Shown piece after piece: positions 54,301 to 64,000 of a stretch of DNA of 64,000 nucleotides. Numbering within the stretch: the stretch's first letter is position 1; each line of letters begins with the position of its first letter. Made by a program: the position numbers and the translations under genes. Source of the DNA: Platanthera guangdongensis (lineage: Eukaryota; Streptophyta; Magnoliopsida; Asparagales; Orchidaceae); contig CM077149.1 of the NCBI GenBank assembly GCA_039583875.1, positions 152,336,416 through 152,400,415 on the forward strand, read 5' to 3'. Under the pieces are notes generated by a model, which was not told where the DNA came from, ran no database searches, and saw only the letters and a program-made list of their open reading frames with translations.

Positions 54301-56692
54301 TAATAAATTCAAGTAACAATTCCATTCTATTTCTTAAGCCTTCTCAAGGGGATGCCCTCAAATGTTGAAGTTGTGAGGTCTAATTGTACTGTCAATATTT
54401 ACGTAATTTTATCATTACGGTAGCCCTATACTTCAAATATAAAGGGATTCCTTGCTTCTCATTTCTGTAACCAAAAAACCAAAGAAAAAGGGGAGAAAAC
54501 CCAGTGCGGCCGTGGATATAGGCAAGGTTGCCGAACCACGTAAATCTGTATATTTTCTAAGTTGTATTCTTGTTTTTCCTTCATTTCTTTCGATCCCTTT
54601 GTTCTTAATTGTTGAACTGGGAGAGTGGCTACATAAAGCATAATCAACAACAAAAAAATCATTTTGATTTCATTCGCAAAATAAAGAGAAAACATAATGA
54701 AACTAATGTAGTTTGTTTTAAGGCAATAGTTAAGATTGCAGAGGAGAACCCATGATAATAAACGAGAATGATCGAAGAATTAGCTATGGGAACACAAACT
54801 CTGATAGAGCTTCCAAACCCTAAGACCATAACAACTTCTACTACATCAACTTTACACTTATGAACAAGGAAATCAGAGATGGCCACTGATGTATGTAGTT
54901 TTATTGAACTTCCTACATGTTATCGGAGATGAGTTAACGGATTTTTGAGCATTGCTTTTCCAATAACCGAGGGAGGGGTAGACCAATAAAGACTTGGAAT
55001 GAAACTGTAAGGAAAGACATGATGTAATTAGGCATTAGTCAGATTATGACAAAAGATAGGGCACAATGATGACAACGGATTCATATAGCCGACCCCACTA
55101 TAGTGGGATAAAGGCTTGAGTGTTGTTGCTTTTCCATTAACCTCCATGACGAAGGAAGGCAAAGAGTTTATCCGCATATACGCTCGTGAGAAGACATGAT
55201 TATGCAGACTCACTTTGGATCTTACGTTATTATTTGTCGAACGCCGATTTTTATCAGATTTCTAATAATCCGTCTCTTTAGGATTAGGTTGTATCCTCAT
55301 GCATCATGATCAGGTGATTGCTTACAAATATGGGCACCTCAGATTCATAAGCTGAATTATCCAATTCACAACCTCTACTTGGAAATAATTGTATTTGAAG
55401 ATTTGACAATACAATATGTGTGTTATCCTAAGGAAGATCTTCTGTAATCATAAATCTGAAATATCTTCACGCAAAAGAATATGAACTTGATACAACACAG
55501 GTGGTCGAAGCTGCTGAGTGATTATGACTTCTCCTTGCAGTATCACCCAGACAAGGCATCTAAAAATGGTTGATACTTTGAACATGAGAGTGCCCATTGC
55601 GGGCAATTGGATTCATTGCACACAAAGATCTCATAAGGGATTTGGAGCTATAGAAGAGCGGTGACAAAATTCTAGATTGAGATTCAACTGAGTATACTTT
55701 ACACAGAACCAGAGCCATGGTAAATTTGATTGCTCTCACAAGAACTAGTGTAGATTGAGGAGTCAGATGTTGTTGATGCTCAAGGGTGGAGTTTCAGAGG
55801 TCGAAAGGACGACTCCAATGACTTCCTATTCCAAAGTAGAAGTTCAAAAGGTTAGTTAAGCCGCAAGAAGCTACACTACCTCAGGCAGACACTATTTTTT
55901 GGTTTGTCTCCCCCCAAAAATTGAAAGCACAAAACATTCGCGAGCAATCTTCAATTGAAGAAACACAGAAATTCATCATTTTGGGGGATAAATAGTCACT
56001 AACGACGGCAGAAAATTCACCAAAGATCCATCTTTAGGCATACTCCGATTGCTCCGGCCCGTTAGATTCAGTGATTTTGGCGCGGCGGACCGCCCTCCGA
56101 CCGCAACTTCCAAGGGCTCTAAAGAGCCTCCAAAGCGTCTTCTTGGTCTTCTTCTTCATCATGACCCATAGATGACCCGCCCAATTACACCAATTAAAAG
56201 CAAAAAAAAGTAAAAACAGAGGAAAGGTTTACAGCAGAAGTCAATTGATCGGTCGTTTTCATTATTAGACCAGAAGAAATCGGAACATAAAAGACAATTG
56301 ATTCAGAAACAGAGAGCTCACTGATGAATGGTGGAGATGGCATCCTCGGCCTCCTGCTTGGAAGGAACCGGCCCGAAGACGAACCGCTCAAACTGCTCCG
56401 AAATGACAATCTCCTCCCCCATCTCCACCGCCTCCTCGCCGTCCACGGCCTCCCACTCCTCCCCATCACAGAAACACATAGTTGTACCGCGAGTCTCCGC
56501 CGCCGCCGCCACCGAGCTCGACCCTGACGCGCCGGAAGAAGACGCCAGCGGCACCACCGCTCTGGCAGCCTTAGCAGCCTTAGCACCGGCAGTGGAGGAA
56601 ACTGCATCCTTCACGCCGGCGACACCCGAGCCGACGGCCCTCCCCACCGCCCGCAGCACGCTTCCTCCTCCCATTCCCCCCGACCTCCTCAT
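51129..56692 (-). CDS. Plant protein of unknown function with C-terminal membrane tail, four exons
   Basis: Exons in reading order are 56692-56322, 54031-53794, 52858-52765 and 51376-51129. Junctions are GT-AG and phases fit, giving 316 residues. The N-terminus has Ala/Val-rich sequence (VLRAVGRAVGSGVAGVKDA), then an acidic stretch (CFCDGEEWEAVDGEEAVEMGEE) and FERFVFGPVPSKQEAEDAI. The middle has SDWIEPAMYLYSSKARHSQ and LLQINPSVQ. Exon 3 has SLSSDSAVWDAVMKNEVVQ, and the end is a hydrophobic segment (FMLSVMVFIVVVMTRS) followed by QKS, a typical tail anchor. It recalls a conserved plant family of unknown function; I cannot name a role. I chose ATG 56692 because the frame upstream to 56932 looks like leader sequence. 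Confidence 0.8.
51539..51752 (-). mobile_element. Au-type SINE with 18-bp target duplication
   Basis: The body is 51557-51734 (178 bp). On the minus strand it has the Pol III B-box-like GGTCACAGGTTCAAG, CCTCTTGCAAAAATG, GGGACCC-like and GCACTGGGCTGCCC blocks of the plant Au SINE. TCTAAAAATAAATGATAA occurs perfectly at 51539-51556 and 51735-51752. It lies in intron 3 of the tail-anchored gene, in the same orientation as the gene. Confidence 0.9.
51743..52097. mobile_element. Mutator-like MITE with 10-bp duplication
   Basis: The body is 51753-52087 (335 bp). Arms of about 130 bp form a long inverted repeat: CCCCTGGAAGTTAGCATAA on the left, and the same words reversed near 52050. Perfect TAAATGATAA copies lie at 51743-51752 and 52088-52097. 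A 14-G run sits in the loop near 51923-51936. The left duplication overlaps the SINE's right duplication, so the SINE inserted at the MITE edge. Confidence 0.85.
52214..52329. mobile_element. Arm fragment of the same MITE family
   Basis: GGGCCATTTATTGGATGGAG...CCTCCCCTCTAACTTTGCGTAATTAC resembles the left arm at 51753. The other arm is absent. It abuts the second SINE. Confidence 0.55.
52330..52509 (-). mobile_element. Au-type SINE, second copy
   Basis: Same family as 51557-51734 (GGGCAGCCCGGTGCACAAAG on the plus strand, TCGAACCCGTGACC, GGCTCCCCT end). I found no matching flanking duplication. It lies in intron 3 of the tail-anchored gene. Confidence 0.85.
52765..52858 (-). CDS. Tail-anchored protein gene, exon 3
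   Basis: Begins KVVVSLSSDSAVWDAVMKN after CTCGCAG and ends ..CLYA plus one base before GTTTCC. 94 bp, too short to show as a long ORF. Confidence 0.8.
52973..53086. repeat. Three tandem copies of a 38-bp unit
   Basis: Starts GACTTAAATGGATAATATAT and repeats exactly at 38-bp spacing; only the last copy differs, near its end. It is in intron 2 of the tail-anchored gene. Confidence 0.95.
53794..54031 (-). CDS. Tail-anchored protein gene, exon 2
   Basis: Follows TTGTAG and begins G-ATG-TTT-GTT, completing the Gln codon split from exon 1. It ends at CAG before GTAATG. 238 bp. Confidence 0.8.
54952..55146 (+). mobile_element. 5'-truncated RTE LINE with 11-bp duplication
   Basis: The body is 54963-55135 (173 bp), about 90 % identical by eye to the 3' end of the LINE at 61.9-63.1 kb, including GAGGGAGGGGTAGACCAATA and the tail CACTATAGTGGGATAAAGG. 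TTGCTTTTCCA is perfect at 54952-54962 and 55136-55146. It lies in intron 1 of the tail-anchored gene, antisense to it. Confidence 0.9.
55475..55860 (+). pseudogene. Gypsy RNase H remnant
   Basis: Translates to NLIQHRWSKLLSDYDFSLQY then HPDKAS, the end of gypsy RNase H, followed after a frame shift by VDTLNMR (the VADAL region). Only weak integrase-side remnants follow. It lies in intron 1 of the tail-anchored gene. Confidence 0.75.
56322..56692 (-). CDS. Tail-anchored protein gene, exon 1
   Basis: Starts MRRSGGMGGGSVL and ends ..AISTIH plus CA, with the donor GTGAGC at 56321. GC-rich, like exon 1 of the SMPD4-like gene. The matching GC-rich ORF on the other strand is a shadow. Confidence 0.8.
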
Positions 56693-57590
56693 TTGCTCCT
56701 CCCGTCTCTCGCGCTGCGCCAAAATAAAATAATAATAAAAAACAGAGGATATCTCAGCTTTTAGGGGCCAACGTTGGACCCTGCCGCCGTTTCGTGCGGT
56801 GGTGCTTATAACGCCGTTAGGGAGAATGATGAGTAAAGGACAACGGGAAGGTGACGACTGACCGGCGGCGGGTTGTGATGTGTCCGCAGAGGAGAAGTTA
56901 TTGAGAAGCTCATTCTTGCTCACATGCCTCAACTCTCAGAAACCCATTTTTATGAATTATTATTTTATGGACTTTCCTTCCCCACTCATCTTCCTCACAT
57001 AATTAAAATCTGCACTGATTTTAGTATTATTTGTTAAGTTAAATAATATTTATTTCTACAATTTTAATAGAATATCAATACCATGGTGAAAACTTAAGGT
57101 CAGTTGCGGTATGAAATTTTATGTTCAAAACTAGTTTTTCTTTGTCTAGATGCATGAACCATTATATAAAACCTTAAAAAGTTTAGGTTAAAAATCCTTA
57201 CATAAGCTTATAAATATAGAATTTTGGTGTCCTTTGGGTTTAGGGTTTTAGATGAGCGTAATAGTTTCAAGCCGCCCTTTTCCTCGAGTCCTAATAGCTA
57301 GTCTATATGACATTAAGCTTGGCTAGACTTCATATATAAATTTGAACCTAACATCATAAAAAGTCTAGTGTGTGGGACTTTGGGCTAAGCAACTTAGCAC
57401 CTATCATTCTTCCTCTCGACACATGGATGATTACTTGATTTTGATCTCCAGTAGCATTGTTCGATAGTCCACAAAGGACTATCAGTGCACATATTTATGC
57501 CCACAAAGGATTATAACCGTAACTCATTAATCCACAATAATGTTTATAGAAGCTTCACTCAAAATGGCCTACCAGGCCCATAATATTGAG
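56693..57590. other. Upstream region of the tail-anchored gene, then intergenic
   Basis: 56693-56960 is GC-richer and probably holds the leader and promoter of the minus-strand gene. The rest is AT-rich and without recognisable content. Confidence 0.4.
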
Positions 57591-57594
57591 CAAT

Positions 57595-57745
57595 CTTGGA
57601 TCTTGGTCTCGGACACTGTCCCGAGACCAATGAAATGCATGGAACCAGCAGGGTCCACAATGCACATATTTATTGTGCATCATTCGACCCACTAAATCCC
57701 ACAGGTTCCTTGTATTTCATTGGTCCCAGATACCAGCTAGCATTC
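57595..57745. mobile_element. MITE-like inverted repeat
   Basis: ACCAATGAAATGCATGGAACC on the left pairs with GGTTCCTTGTATTTCATTGGT on the right, around an AT-rich centre (GCACATATTTATTGTGC). Arms total about 70 bp each. I could not assign ends or a duplication. Confidence 0.5.
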
Positions 57746-58800
57746 GGGTAAAATTTTTCCATAATATGAGAGTGAATTTATTTTCTCCGACTATTTACCA
57801 ACAAAATCATTCTAATATTGTCCAAAATAATGCTTCTAGATTGTATCAAGGGGAAGTTAGACCCTATCAACATTATGTCACTCTATTTGAGCCCATTATT
57901 TTCCTTTAGGTAGTGTCTTATGCCATGAAATGTTAACTGTTTATAATATAAGAAAGCCGCTTGTAACAACTGACATGTCTACAACTATGAGTCTTTACCT
58001 TCATTGTTGTCTCAAAGAAGCATTTGATTGTATAGTCCTTTAGTGCCTAAAATGATAATTATAGCCTACTTTACAGGCTTTGTCCCATTTCACGCATAGC
58101 TCACTTTGTTACGCTCAATGCATGCTCTCAACACTCCCATTGTAATGCTCATTGTGAGCTAATCATTGCTGCATATGTTGCATGCTCGCAATTGCATGGA
58201 CTAACACACAATGCACATACTTGCCTTTACATTGCACAGGCAGACCAAGCACTTGCTCTCAGTGCAGAATCTCCACAACAAAACAAAAAGACAGTTCAAT
58301 ATTTTGACATTCATTTTAGGAAGAAATTGACAATATTTACAGTTTGCTATGAAATTGTTAAATATATAAATATTTACAAGCATATAAATGATATCCAGGG
58401 TAAGTTTATTTAAATTATTATAAAGATAATTAAAATAATGAGGGAATTTTTTAAGCAGCCCAAGGTTCATAATAATAATACTGATTTTAAATTATTTAGG
58501 CAACATAATTAAAAAAAAAAGTAGATAGTAAATACAATTGTGCAAATCAAAAAATATGTGCAAATATTTTTTTTTAAAAAATATTAACAAATAGTTTAAC
58601 AACAATATTATAAAATTTAACGTATTACAAAAGTTTCGAAATTCTTTTTCTACGCTGGAGAAATACAAAAACAAATGATGAATATGAGAAATACGAAAAG
58701 AAATGTTTAAATCTACGGCTTGCTTCAGATCAAAGGAGCTGAAGATGAGTGAGAATGTTTGAAATAAATAAATTTGGAGCTCCCGTAGTGGTCGGAAGCG
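57746..58800. other. Intergenic, nothing recognised
   Basis: AT-rich, no domain or clear repeat. Confidence 0.4.
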
Positions 58801-58807
58801 AGGATGT

Positions 58808-59345
58808 TTGGTAGGTGTCATCACGTATGGCGGCGTTGTAGATGTCATCACGTATGGCGGCGTTGTAGGTGTCATCACGTATGACGGCGTTGTAGGTGTC
58901 GTCACGTATGACGGCGTTGTAGGTGTCATCACGTATGGCGGCGTTATAGGTGTCATCACGTATGGCGGCGTTGTAGGTGTCATCACGTATGGCGGAGTAG
59001 GTGTCATCACGTATGACGGAGTAGGTGTCATCACGTATGACGGTGTTGGAGCCTTGGAGGTGTCATCACGTATGGCGGCGTTGGCGGTGTCATCACGTAT
59101 GGCGGCGTTGGCGGTGTCATCACGTATGCCGTCGTTGGCGGCGGTGTCATCACGTATGGCGGCGTTGGCGGGTATGGCAGCGTTGGCGGCGTTGGCGGGT
59201 ATGGAGGCGTTGGCGGGTATGTCGGCGTTGGCGGGTATGACGGCGTTGGCGGGTATGGCGGCGTTGGAGGGTATGGCGGCGTTGGCGGCGTTGGCGGGCG
59301 TTGGCTGGCATGGGCGGGCGTTGGCGGGGGCGGCGGCGGCGGCGG
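58808..59345. repeat. 27-bp minisatellite passing into 18-bp and GGC units
   Basis: The 27-bp units are built on GGCGGCGTTGTAGGTGTCATCACGTAT (two halves: GGCGGCGTTGTAG, GTGTCATCACGTAT). They become GGCGTTGGCGGTGTCATC variants after 59060, then 18-bp GGCGGGTATGGCGGCGTT units, and end in GGCGGC. Because unit lengths are multiples of three, both strands stay open: GGVVGVITY repeats on plus and an ANAAIRDDT/TPPYVMTP pattern on minus. No flanking gene structure supports translation. Confidence 0.9.
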
Positions 59346-60535
59346 TGATAGAGTAATAGTTTGCCTCTATCAATTTGACCAAATATTTAAAATAATTATT
59401 TAAAAGTTTTTATTTTAAAAATTAATTTGCATCTATCCAAAAATTTTTTGCTCATAATAATTATCTTAAATTATTAAGGGATACATTTATTTTTACACAA
59501 GAAAAACTTTTCAATAATTATTTTCTGATAAACAATTATGAGGAACTTTTAATAATTATTAAATGGCAACCAGGCGCGCTGTGGCTCCTCTTTTTTGCAA
59601 CATGTTTCTGAATAATGGAGCGATCATGGAGACCACTAGTTGTATTATTGATAAGGAAATGAACGGCTGTGATGCATCCGAACGCGTCAAATGATGGATA
59701 AAGGTTTCTTAGACTAATCCATTTGGCAATACGTGCTGATTTAATCATGGTTTTGTTTGTGTTGTTTCTATAATTGGTATTTATTATTTGCTGATATATA
59801 TATATATATAAAAGTCGGAAGTACCCTTCTACAATTAAATTAATATATAATGCCATAAATTTAGGATGCATTTATTATTACTTAAGTACCCTTGTCTTGT
59901 GTAGGACGAAGTGGTGTTCGGGTCCTCCGGATCAACGGTAATAAAGAAATTTGTGGGCCCATTTCATATCAAAAATGGACATATGTCAAAGTATTTTAAG
60001 ATGTATGTGAACATCCAGGCAGATCCTTGGATACCCATACGTTACAGTAAAGTTCATCACCCACACTTCACCACCCTTTACCCTCAAGACTTGACATATT
60101 TACAACACAACATTTAAGAAAAAAAATCAAATCCGAACAAAGTGAAGACAAGTCAGAGGGTGTTCATTCACTAATGACAGGGATTAGGGCTCCACCTGAC
60201 ATGATTTTTTTGCTCCATAAAGATTGGACGGAAATATCACCGTCATAAAATGTATGTTTGGCATGAAACCAGTTATGAACACCACAAATAAAAACTAGCT
60301 TGAAGATAAAACTAAATAAAAGTTCCTTGGGTGAGGTTCGGGGTTAACGAACAACCATTCATAACCACCATTTTCACAATGGCCACTGTCACGCTAAACA
60401 GAGCTTAGATTGATTCGCACCTAGCGCACTGAGAAAATGATAGTTTCCTCTGAGCATCCGCTGCATTGAGTAGAGCACGAACATGCTGACTTCATTTTGA
60501 GTGCAATTTAAAAGCTTTAGAGACTAAGGCTCGTT
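59346..60535. other. Intergenic, nothing recognised
   Basis: AT-rich, with a short TA repeat near 59796. An ORF at 59911-60117 has no recognisable domain. Confidence 0.4.
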
Positions 60536-60658
60536 TGGGGGGACTTATTTTTACCGGTCATGCGGTTACGACCGCATGAATAAGACCTTAATTCCGGTCT
60601 GATTCATGCGATCGTAATCGCTGGACCGGTAAAAATAAATCCCCCAAACGGAGCCTAA
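60536..60658. mobile_element. Tourist-like (PIF/Harbinger) MITE
   Basis: The body is 60539-60655 (117 bp), nearly one hairpin: GGCTCGTTTGGGGGGACTTA left and GGCTCCGTTTGGGGGATTTA right (reversed). TAA triplets lie at 60536-60538 and 60656-60658, the 3-bp duplication of this superfamily. Confidence 0.9.
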
Positions 60659-61491
60659 TTTCACATGGATTTTAAACCCCAGGGACTGATGATTTTTACC
60701 CAATTATACATTAAAACAATCTACTAAATTATATTTTCCAGTACTAACCTTCTCTTTTAATTTAAGAACACAGTTTTATACTTCATTTTAGTGTTAATAA
60801 AAAGTAATGAATATAAACCATTCATATTTAACATTTACAGCATGAATAAAAATAAGCATATAATATGACATTTTGATAATTATTAAAAGAAAATAATTAA
60901 ATAAAACAATATGTTAAATATTAATGAGTGAAATGTGCATGCCACCCAAACATCAAGATTACATTGATGATGAGCTTTCTTTATATAGCAATCCATATGG
61001 TATAAATCAAGTGCTCTTATCTCTGATATGCCCATGTAAATAAAAATTTATAAGAAAAAAATTGGCCCTAACATTGAAAATAATAACACAGACTGAGAAG
61101 CACGAATGTGCCGCATGCGTGCGTGTTCGACCACACGATAATAAAACCAAATCTATTAAACAACCAAATGACCAGTTGGCTTCGCCTCATCGTCCCCACC
61201 GAGAGAATACAGCGAAACAACCAAAATTCTAAGACACTAAAAAAACTCTACACATTATACAGATAAACAAACACATCCACATCTCCTGACGCAGCAGCGG
61301 CTAACCAGCAGCTCCTGCCGGTCGAGCGAGCTTCTGAAAGCTCAAATCGAAGCACTTTCTCCCATATATTAGCGAGATCTGCACAGGTAAAAAGAACGAA
61401 AAATCTACAGCGAAATAGCTCAGGCTGCGGGGGCGATGAGGAAGCAACTGGCCTCCATATGGTTAATCAGGACTGAATGGTGCAGCCAGGA
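60659..61491. other. Intergenic and likely 3' UTR of the HUB-like exon
   Basis: AT-rich to about 61080. 61090-61490 is less AT-rich and directly follows the stop of the minus-strand RING exon, so it may be its 3' untranslated region. Confidence 0.4.
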
Positions 61492-61622
61492 TCATATATA
61501 GATGGGCTTAACATCGTTGTGCCCAAAACTCACGGAACAAGTTGGGCACTTGCGATGACGGCTCTCGATCGTTCTCATAACACATTGAGCGAAAATAAGT
61601 GGTAGCATTTTGCAATAACAAC
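61492..61622 (-). pseudogene. Terminal exon of a HUB/BRE1-like RING E3 ligase, frameshifted
   Basis: After a T-rich tract ending TTCTTCAG, the minus strand reads VVIAKCYHLF and then, one frame over, QCVMRTIESRHRKCPTCSVS and FGHNDVKPIYI-stop (TGA at 61492-61494). This is the second half of the C-terminal RING of BRE1-type ligases, which monoubiquitinate histone H2B (HUB1/HUB2 in Arabidopsis). KCYH, CxxC and CPTC supply zinc ligands. The exon is 131 bp where 132 would keep frame: a single base is missing in the TTTT-CGC stretch near 61587-61592, within the codon expected for a zinc-binding Cys. The first half of the RING is not in the window. Either a decayed copy, the end of a real gene continuing to the right, or a sequence error. 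Confidence 0.7.
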
Positions 61623-61899
61623 CTGAAGAATACCCAAAAAAACAAAAGTAAGATCAGCTGGTGACATGAACACATCCATTGAAGACGGTTAATAAGGTTA
61701 AATTTAGGGTATGTTTGGCACAGTGGTGGCGGGTCGTCAAACACATTTCATTGTGTCAAAACACATTTCAAGACGATTACGAATAAAAAAGCCACAACCG
61801 GACCACGAACCATTAATCTTCTAATTGGAGATGTCAGTGAGTGCAACACTAGTTTTAATTCAATTGTCAGCATCAGATAATGTGGGATTTTTTTTTGTA

Positions 61900-63152
61900 T
61901 ATGGAAGCCAGACCAATGTGGAAAGCCAGACCAATGCAGGATGCCAAATCAATTAATTGTGTTAATTACAGAGGAATTAAATTAATGAGTCGTATCATGA
62001 AAATATGAGAACGAGTAATAGAAAGAAGAGTAAGACGAGAAACTAACATCTCGGAGAATCAATTTGGATTCATGTCAGGACGGTCAACCATGAAAGCTAT
62101 ACAGCTCTTGAAGAGATTCATTGACAACTATCGAGAAAGAAAACAAGATTTGCATATGCAGTTCATCGATCTTGAGAAGGATTATGATAGTGTTTCAAAA
62201 GAGATCTTATGGAGAGTCTTAGAAAAAAGGTGTAAATATGTCATACATTGACATAATCAAAGATATGCATACAAATTCAGTGACAAGGGTGAGGACATCT
62301 AGAGGATTAACACAGGAATTCCTTATCACCGTTGGCTTACATCAAGGTTCAGCTTTAAGCTCTTCTCTCTTTACCCTTATCTTAGATGAGCTCACCAGAC
62401 ATATCCAACAAGCAATACCTTGGTGTTTATTGTTTGCGGATGATATTGTTTAGGTCAATGAGACACGTGAGGGTGCAAACGCAAAACTTGAATCTTGGTG
62501 AGACACTTTAGAAAAGAAGGGTTTAGGTTGAGCAGGGCAAAGATGGAGTATATGGATCTTAAATTTAGCAATGCAAGAAGGACAGATGACTTCGTTATTA
62601 AGTTGGGTGATCAAGATATTTCCCGTAGTCAGTGTTTTAAATATCTTGGATTGACAGTTTAGAAAAAGAAGGTATTGATAAATATGTGACACATAGAATC
62701 CAATCGAATTTACCGACAATGCTCTATGGTTCTGAGTGTTGGGCAGTGAATTGTGTACATGGGCAAAAAATGGGAGTTGCAGAGATGAGAATGCTTAGGT
62801 GGATATGTGGGCACACAGGATTTGATAAAATTAGGAATGAATGTATCAGGGATAAGATAGGAGTAACACAAATTGCAAAGAAGATGCGAGAAGTTCGACT
62901 AAGATGGTTTGGACATGTACAAAGGAGACCATTAGAGACACCTATTAGGTATGGTGAGAGTCTAGTCACTGGGCATGTTAAACGAGGGAGGGGTAGACCA
63001 ATAAAGACTTGTAATGAAACTATAAGGAAAGACGCGATCTACTTAGGCATTAGTGAGATTGTGACTAAAGATAGGACACAATTGTGATAAAGGATCCATA
63101 TAGCCGACTCCACTATAGTGGGATAAAGGCTTGAGTGTTGTTGTATGGAAGC
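61900..63152 (+). mobile_element. 5'-truncated RTE-type LINE with 9-bp duplication
   Basis: The body is 61909-63143 (1235 bp). It encodes decayed RT blocks: NYRGIKLMSRIMK, NQFGFMSGRSTMKAI, LHMQFIDLEKDYDSV, GLHQGSALSSSLFTLILDEL and the catalytic FADDIV, then the C-terminal block AEMRMLRWICGHTGFDKIRN ... RLRWFGHVQRRP. Stops and frame shifts occur at about 62008, 62230 and 62451. The tail is CACTATAGTGGGATAAAGG then GTGTTGTTG. TATGGAAGC flanks it at 61900-61908 and 63144-63152. Confidence 0.9.
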
Positions 63153-63262
63153 AGTCTCTTGCAAAAATGCAAGGTAAGGTTTGCCTACGTTTCACCCTTG
63201 TAGTGGGACCCTTCCTCGGACCATCGCTGCGCGGGGATGCTTTGTGCACCGTGCTGCTCCTT
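63144..63262 (+). mobile_element. Au-type SINE, third copy, 5'-truncated
   Basis: GGAAGCAGTCTCTTGCAAAAATG through TTTGTGCACCGTGCTGCTCC matches the 3' two-thirds of the copies at 51.6 and 52.4 kb, in opposite orientation. The LINE inserted at its left edge. The tRNA-like part with the B box is missing. Confidence 0.8.
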
Positions 63263-64000
63263 ATGGTTGTATCGTATGGGCACACAAAAAAATGCATACA
63301 AGAAATAGAACGAGCATATATGAACACTAGGAAACAGATGTGAGATCTCCAGTGCATTGTGCCTAGTCACCAACGTCCAACTGTCCATGGTGTTCTTCAT
63401 GAATGGGTGTCTAGCAGTGACAGTACATGAATGGATGCAAAGTTTTCTTCAATGCAGATTTTTTATTTTCTTGTATATATTTTATGTCACAATCTTCTAT
63501 TTCTTTTTTTTTTAAAATTTATTTTGCGGTTTTCATTTTCCCTTAATTGTATTTATTTGTTTTACATTAGTTTATACATTTTAAGTTTTTAACTTTATTT
63601 TCACTCCTCCCTTTATGTTCTCTTATTTTATTTCTCATTCTCTTTGAACTTACTGCAAGGGTATTTTAGATAGTCCCAAATGTACCTTTACACCAAAATT
63701 CTGTTGCAGACGCATTGCGGTGACCTAGCAACAATTGGGTCCTCCTGACAAGCAGTCAACATGGTGGAGTCCAACCTGACTATTGGGTGCGAGTATCGAA
63801 CTACGCTAGAACCTGATCTCGTCGCTCGTCTGGACCAGGACCCGCAACCAATGATTGATCCATATCCGGGACTAGGGCATGAGTGGCGTTTGACGACCAT
63901 CGAAGGGTGCGCCTCCTTCCCAATGAGCTACTCTATGCCTCATAGAAGGACTTGCGCGAAATGGCGACAGAGAGCTTGAATACAAGCGACGACCACTGTT
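63263..64000. other. Right end of the window, nothing recognised
   Basis: T-rich to about 63660, then a GC-richer stretch with ORFs on both strands that match no domain I know. No upstream RING exon seen here. Confidence 0.4.

Noticed and set aside
58492..59382. 296-codon minus ORF (ANAAIRDDT and TPPYVMTP repeats)
   Set aside because: Explained by a minisatellite with unit lengths divisible by three; its C-terminal half is AT-rich intergenic sequence.
63688..63979. ORFs at the right edge
   Set aside because: Opposite-strand ORFs of similar length and no recognised motif; they might belong to something beyond the window, but nothing supports a call.

Overview
This is a nuclear plant DNA window with no prokaryotic features. 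It holds plant-type Ty1/copia and Ty3/gypsy retrotransposons, hAT, CACTA and Mutator-like DNA elements, MITEs, an RTE-type LINE, Au-type SINEs, and interrupted host genes with GT-AG introns. The first exon of the main gene is strongly GC-rich at its 5' end and becomes AT-richer, which fits a monocot (perhaps a non-grass) but does not prove it; the species cannot be read from the sequence.

Layout. 1-14.5 kb is nested retrotransposon debris: a minus-strand copia element running off the left edge with its LTR at 3210-4240, a gypsy LTR piece, a long LTR-like block with a 21/22-bp palindrome array (7.5-8.35 kb), and a plus-strand copia body interrupted by a solo LTR with a perfect 5-bp target duplication. 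14.3-27.4 kb holds two related gypsy elements facing each other; the second contains a CACTA insertion and a 160-bp LTR-like insertion, each with target duplications. 28.2-32.4 kb holds a Mutator-like element (9-bp duplication) and a hAT element with a broken transposase and very GC-rich ends.

Host genes. (1) A plus-strand SMPD4-like gene (neutral sphingomyelinase-3 family) has four exons between 32951 and 49445 and encodes about 806 residues without a break. Its first intron is 13.5 kb, swollen by a gypsy element, two hAT MITEs, a 270-bp tandem duplication and an inverted pair of LTR-bearing elements. (2) A minus-strand gene of four exons (56692 down to 51129) encodes a 316-residue plant protein with a C-terminal membrane tail; its introns carry a SINE, MITEs, an RTE fragment and a gypsy remnant. 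(3) At 61492-61622 on the minus strand lies the terminal exon of a HUB/BRE1-type RING E3 ligase, with a one-base frameshift as read here; any upstream exons would lie beyond the right edge, past a LINE/SINE nest.

Recurring themes. Several different elements carry arrays of short CG-containing palindromes (TCGTCGA/TCGACGA, ACTCGAGT, ACACG-CC-CGTGT). The TE coding regions are broken mainly by stops explainable as C-to-T or G-to-A transitions, as expected from deamination of methylated cytosines. I see no clear new biological system; the most unusual signals are the palindrome arrays shared between an LTR and the coding region of the same copia element, the TE-loaded SMPD4-like intron, and the frameshifted HUB-like exon.
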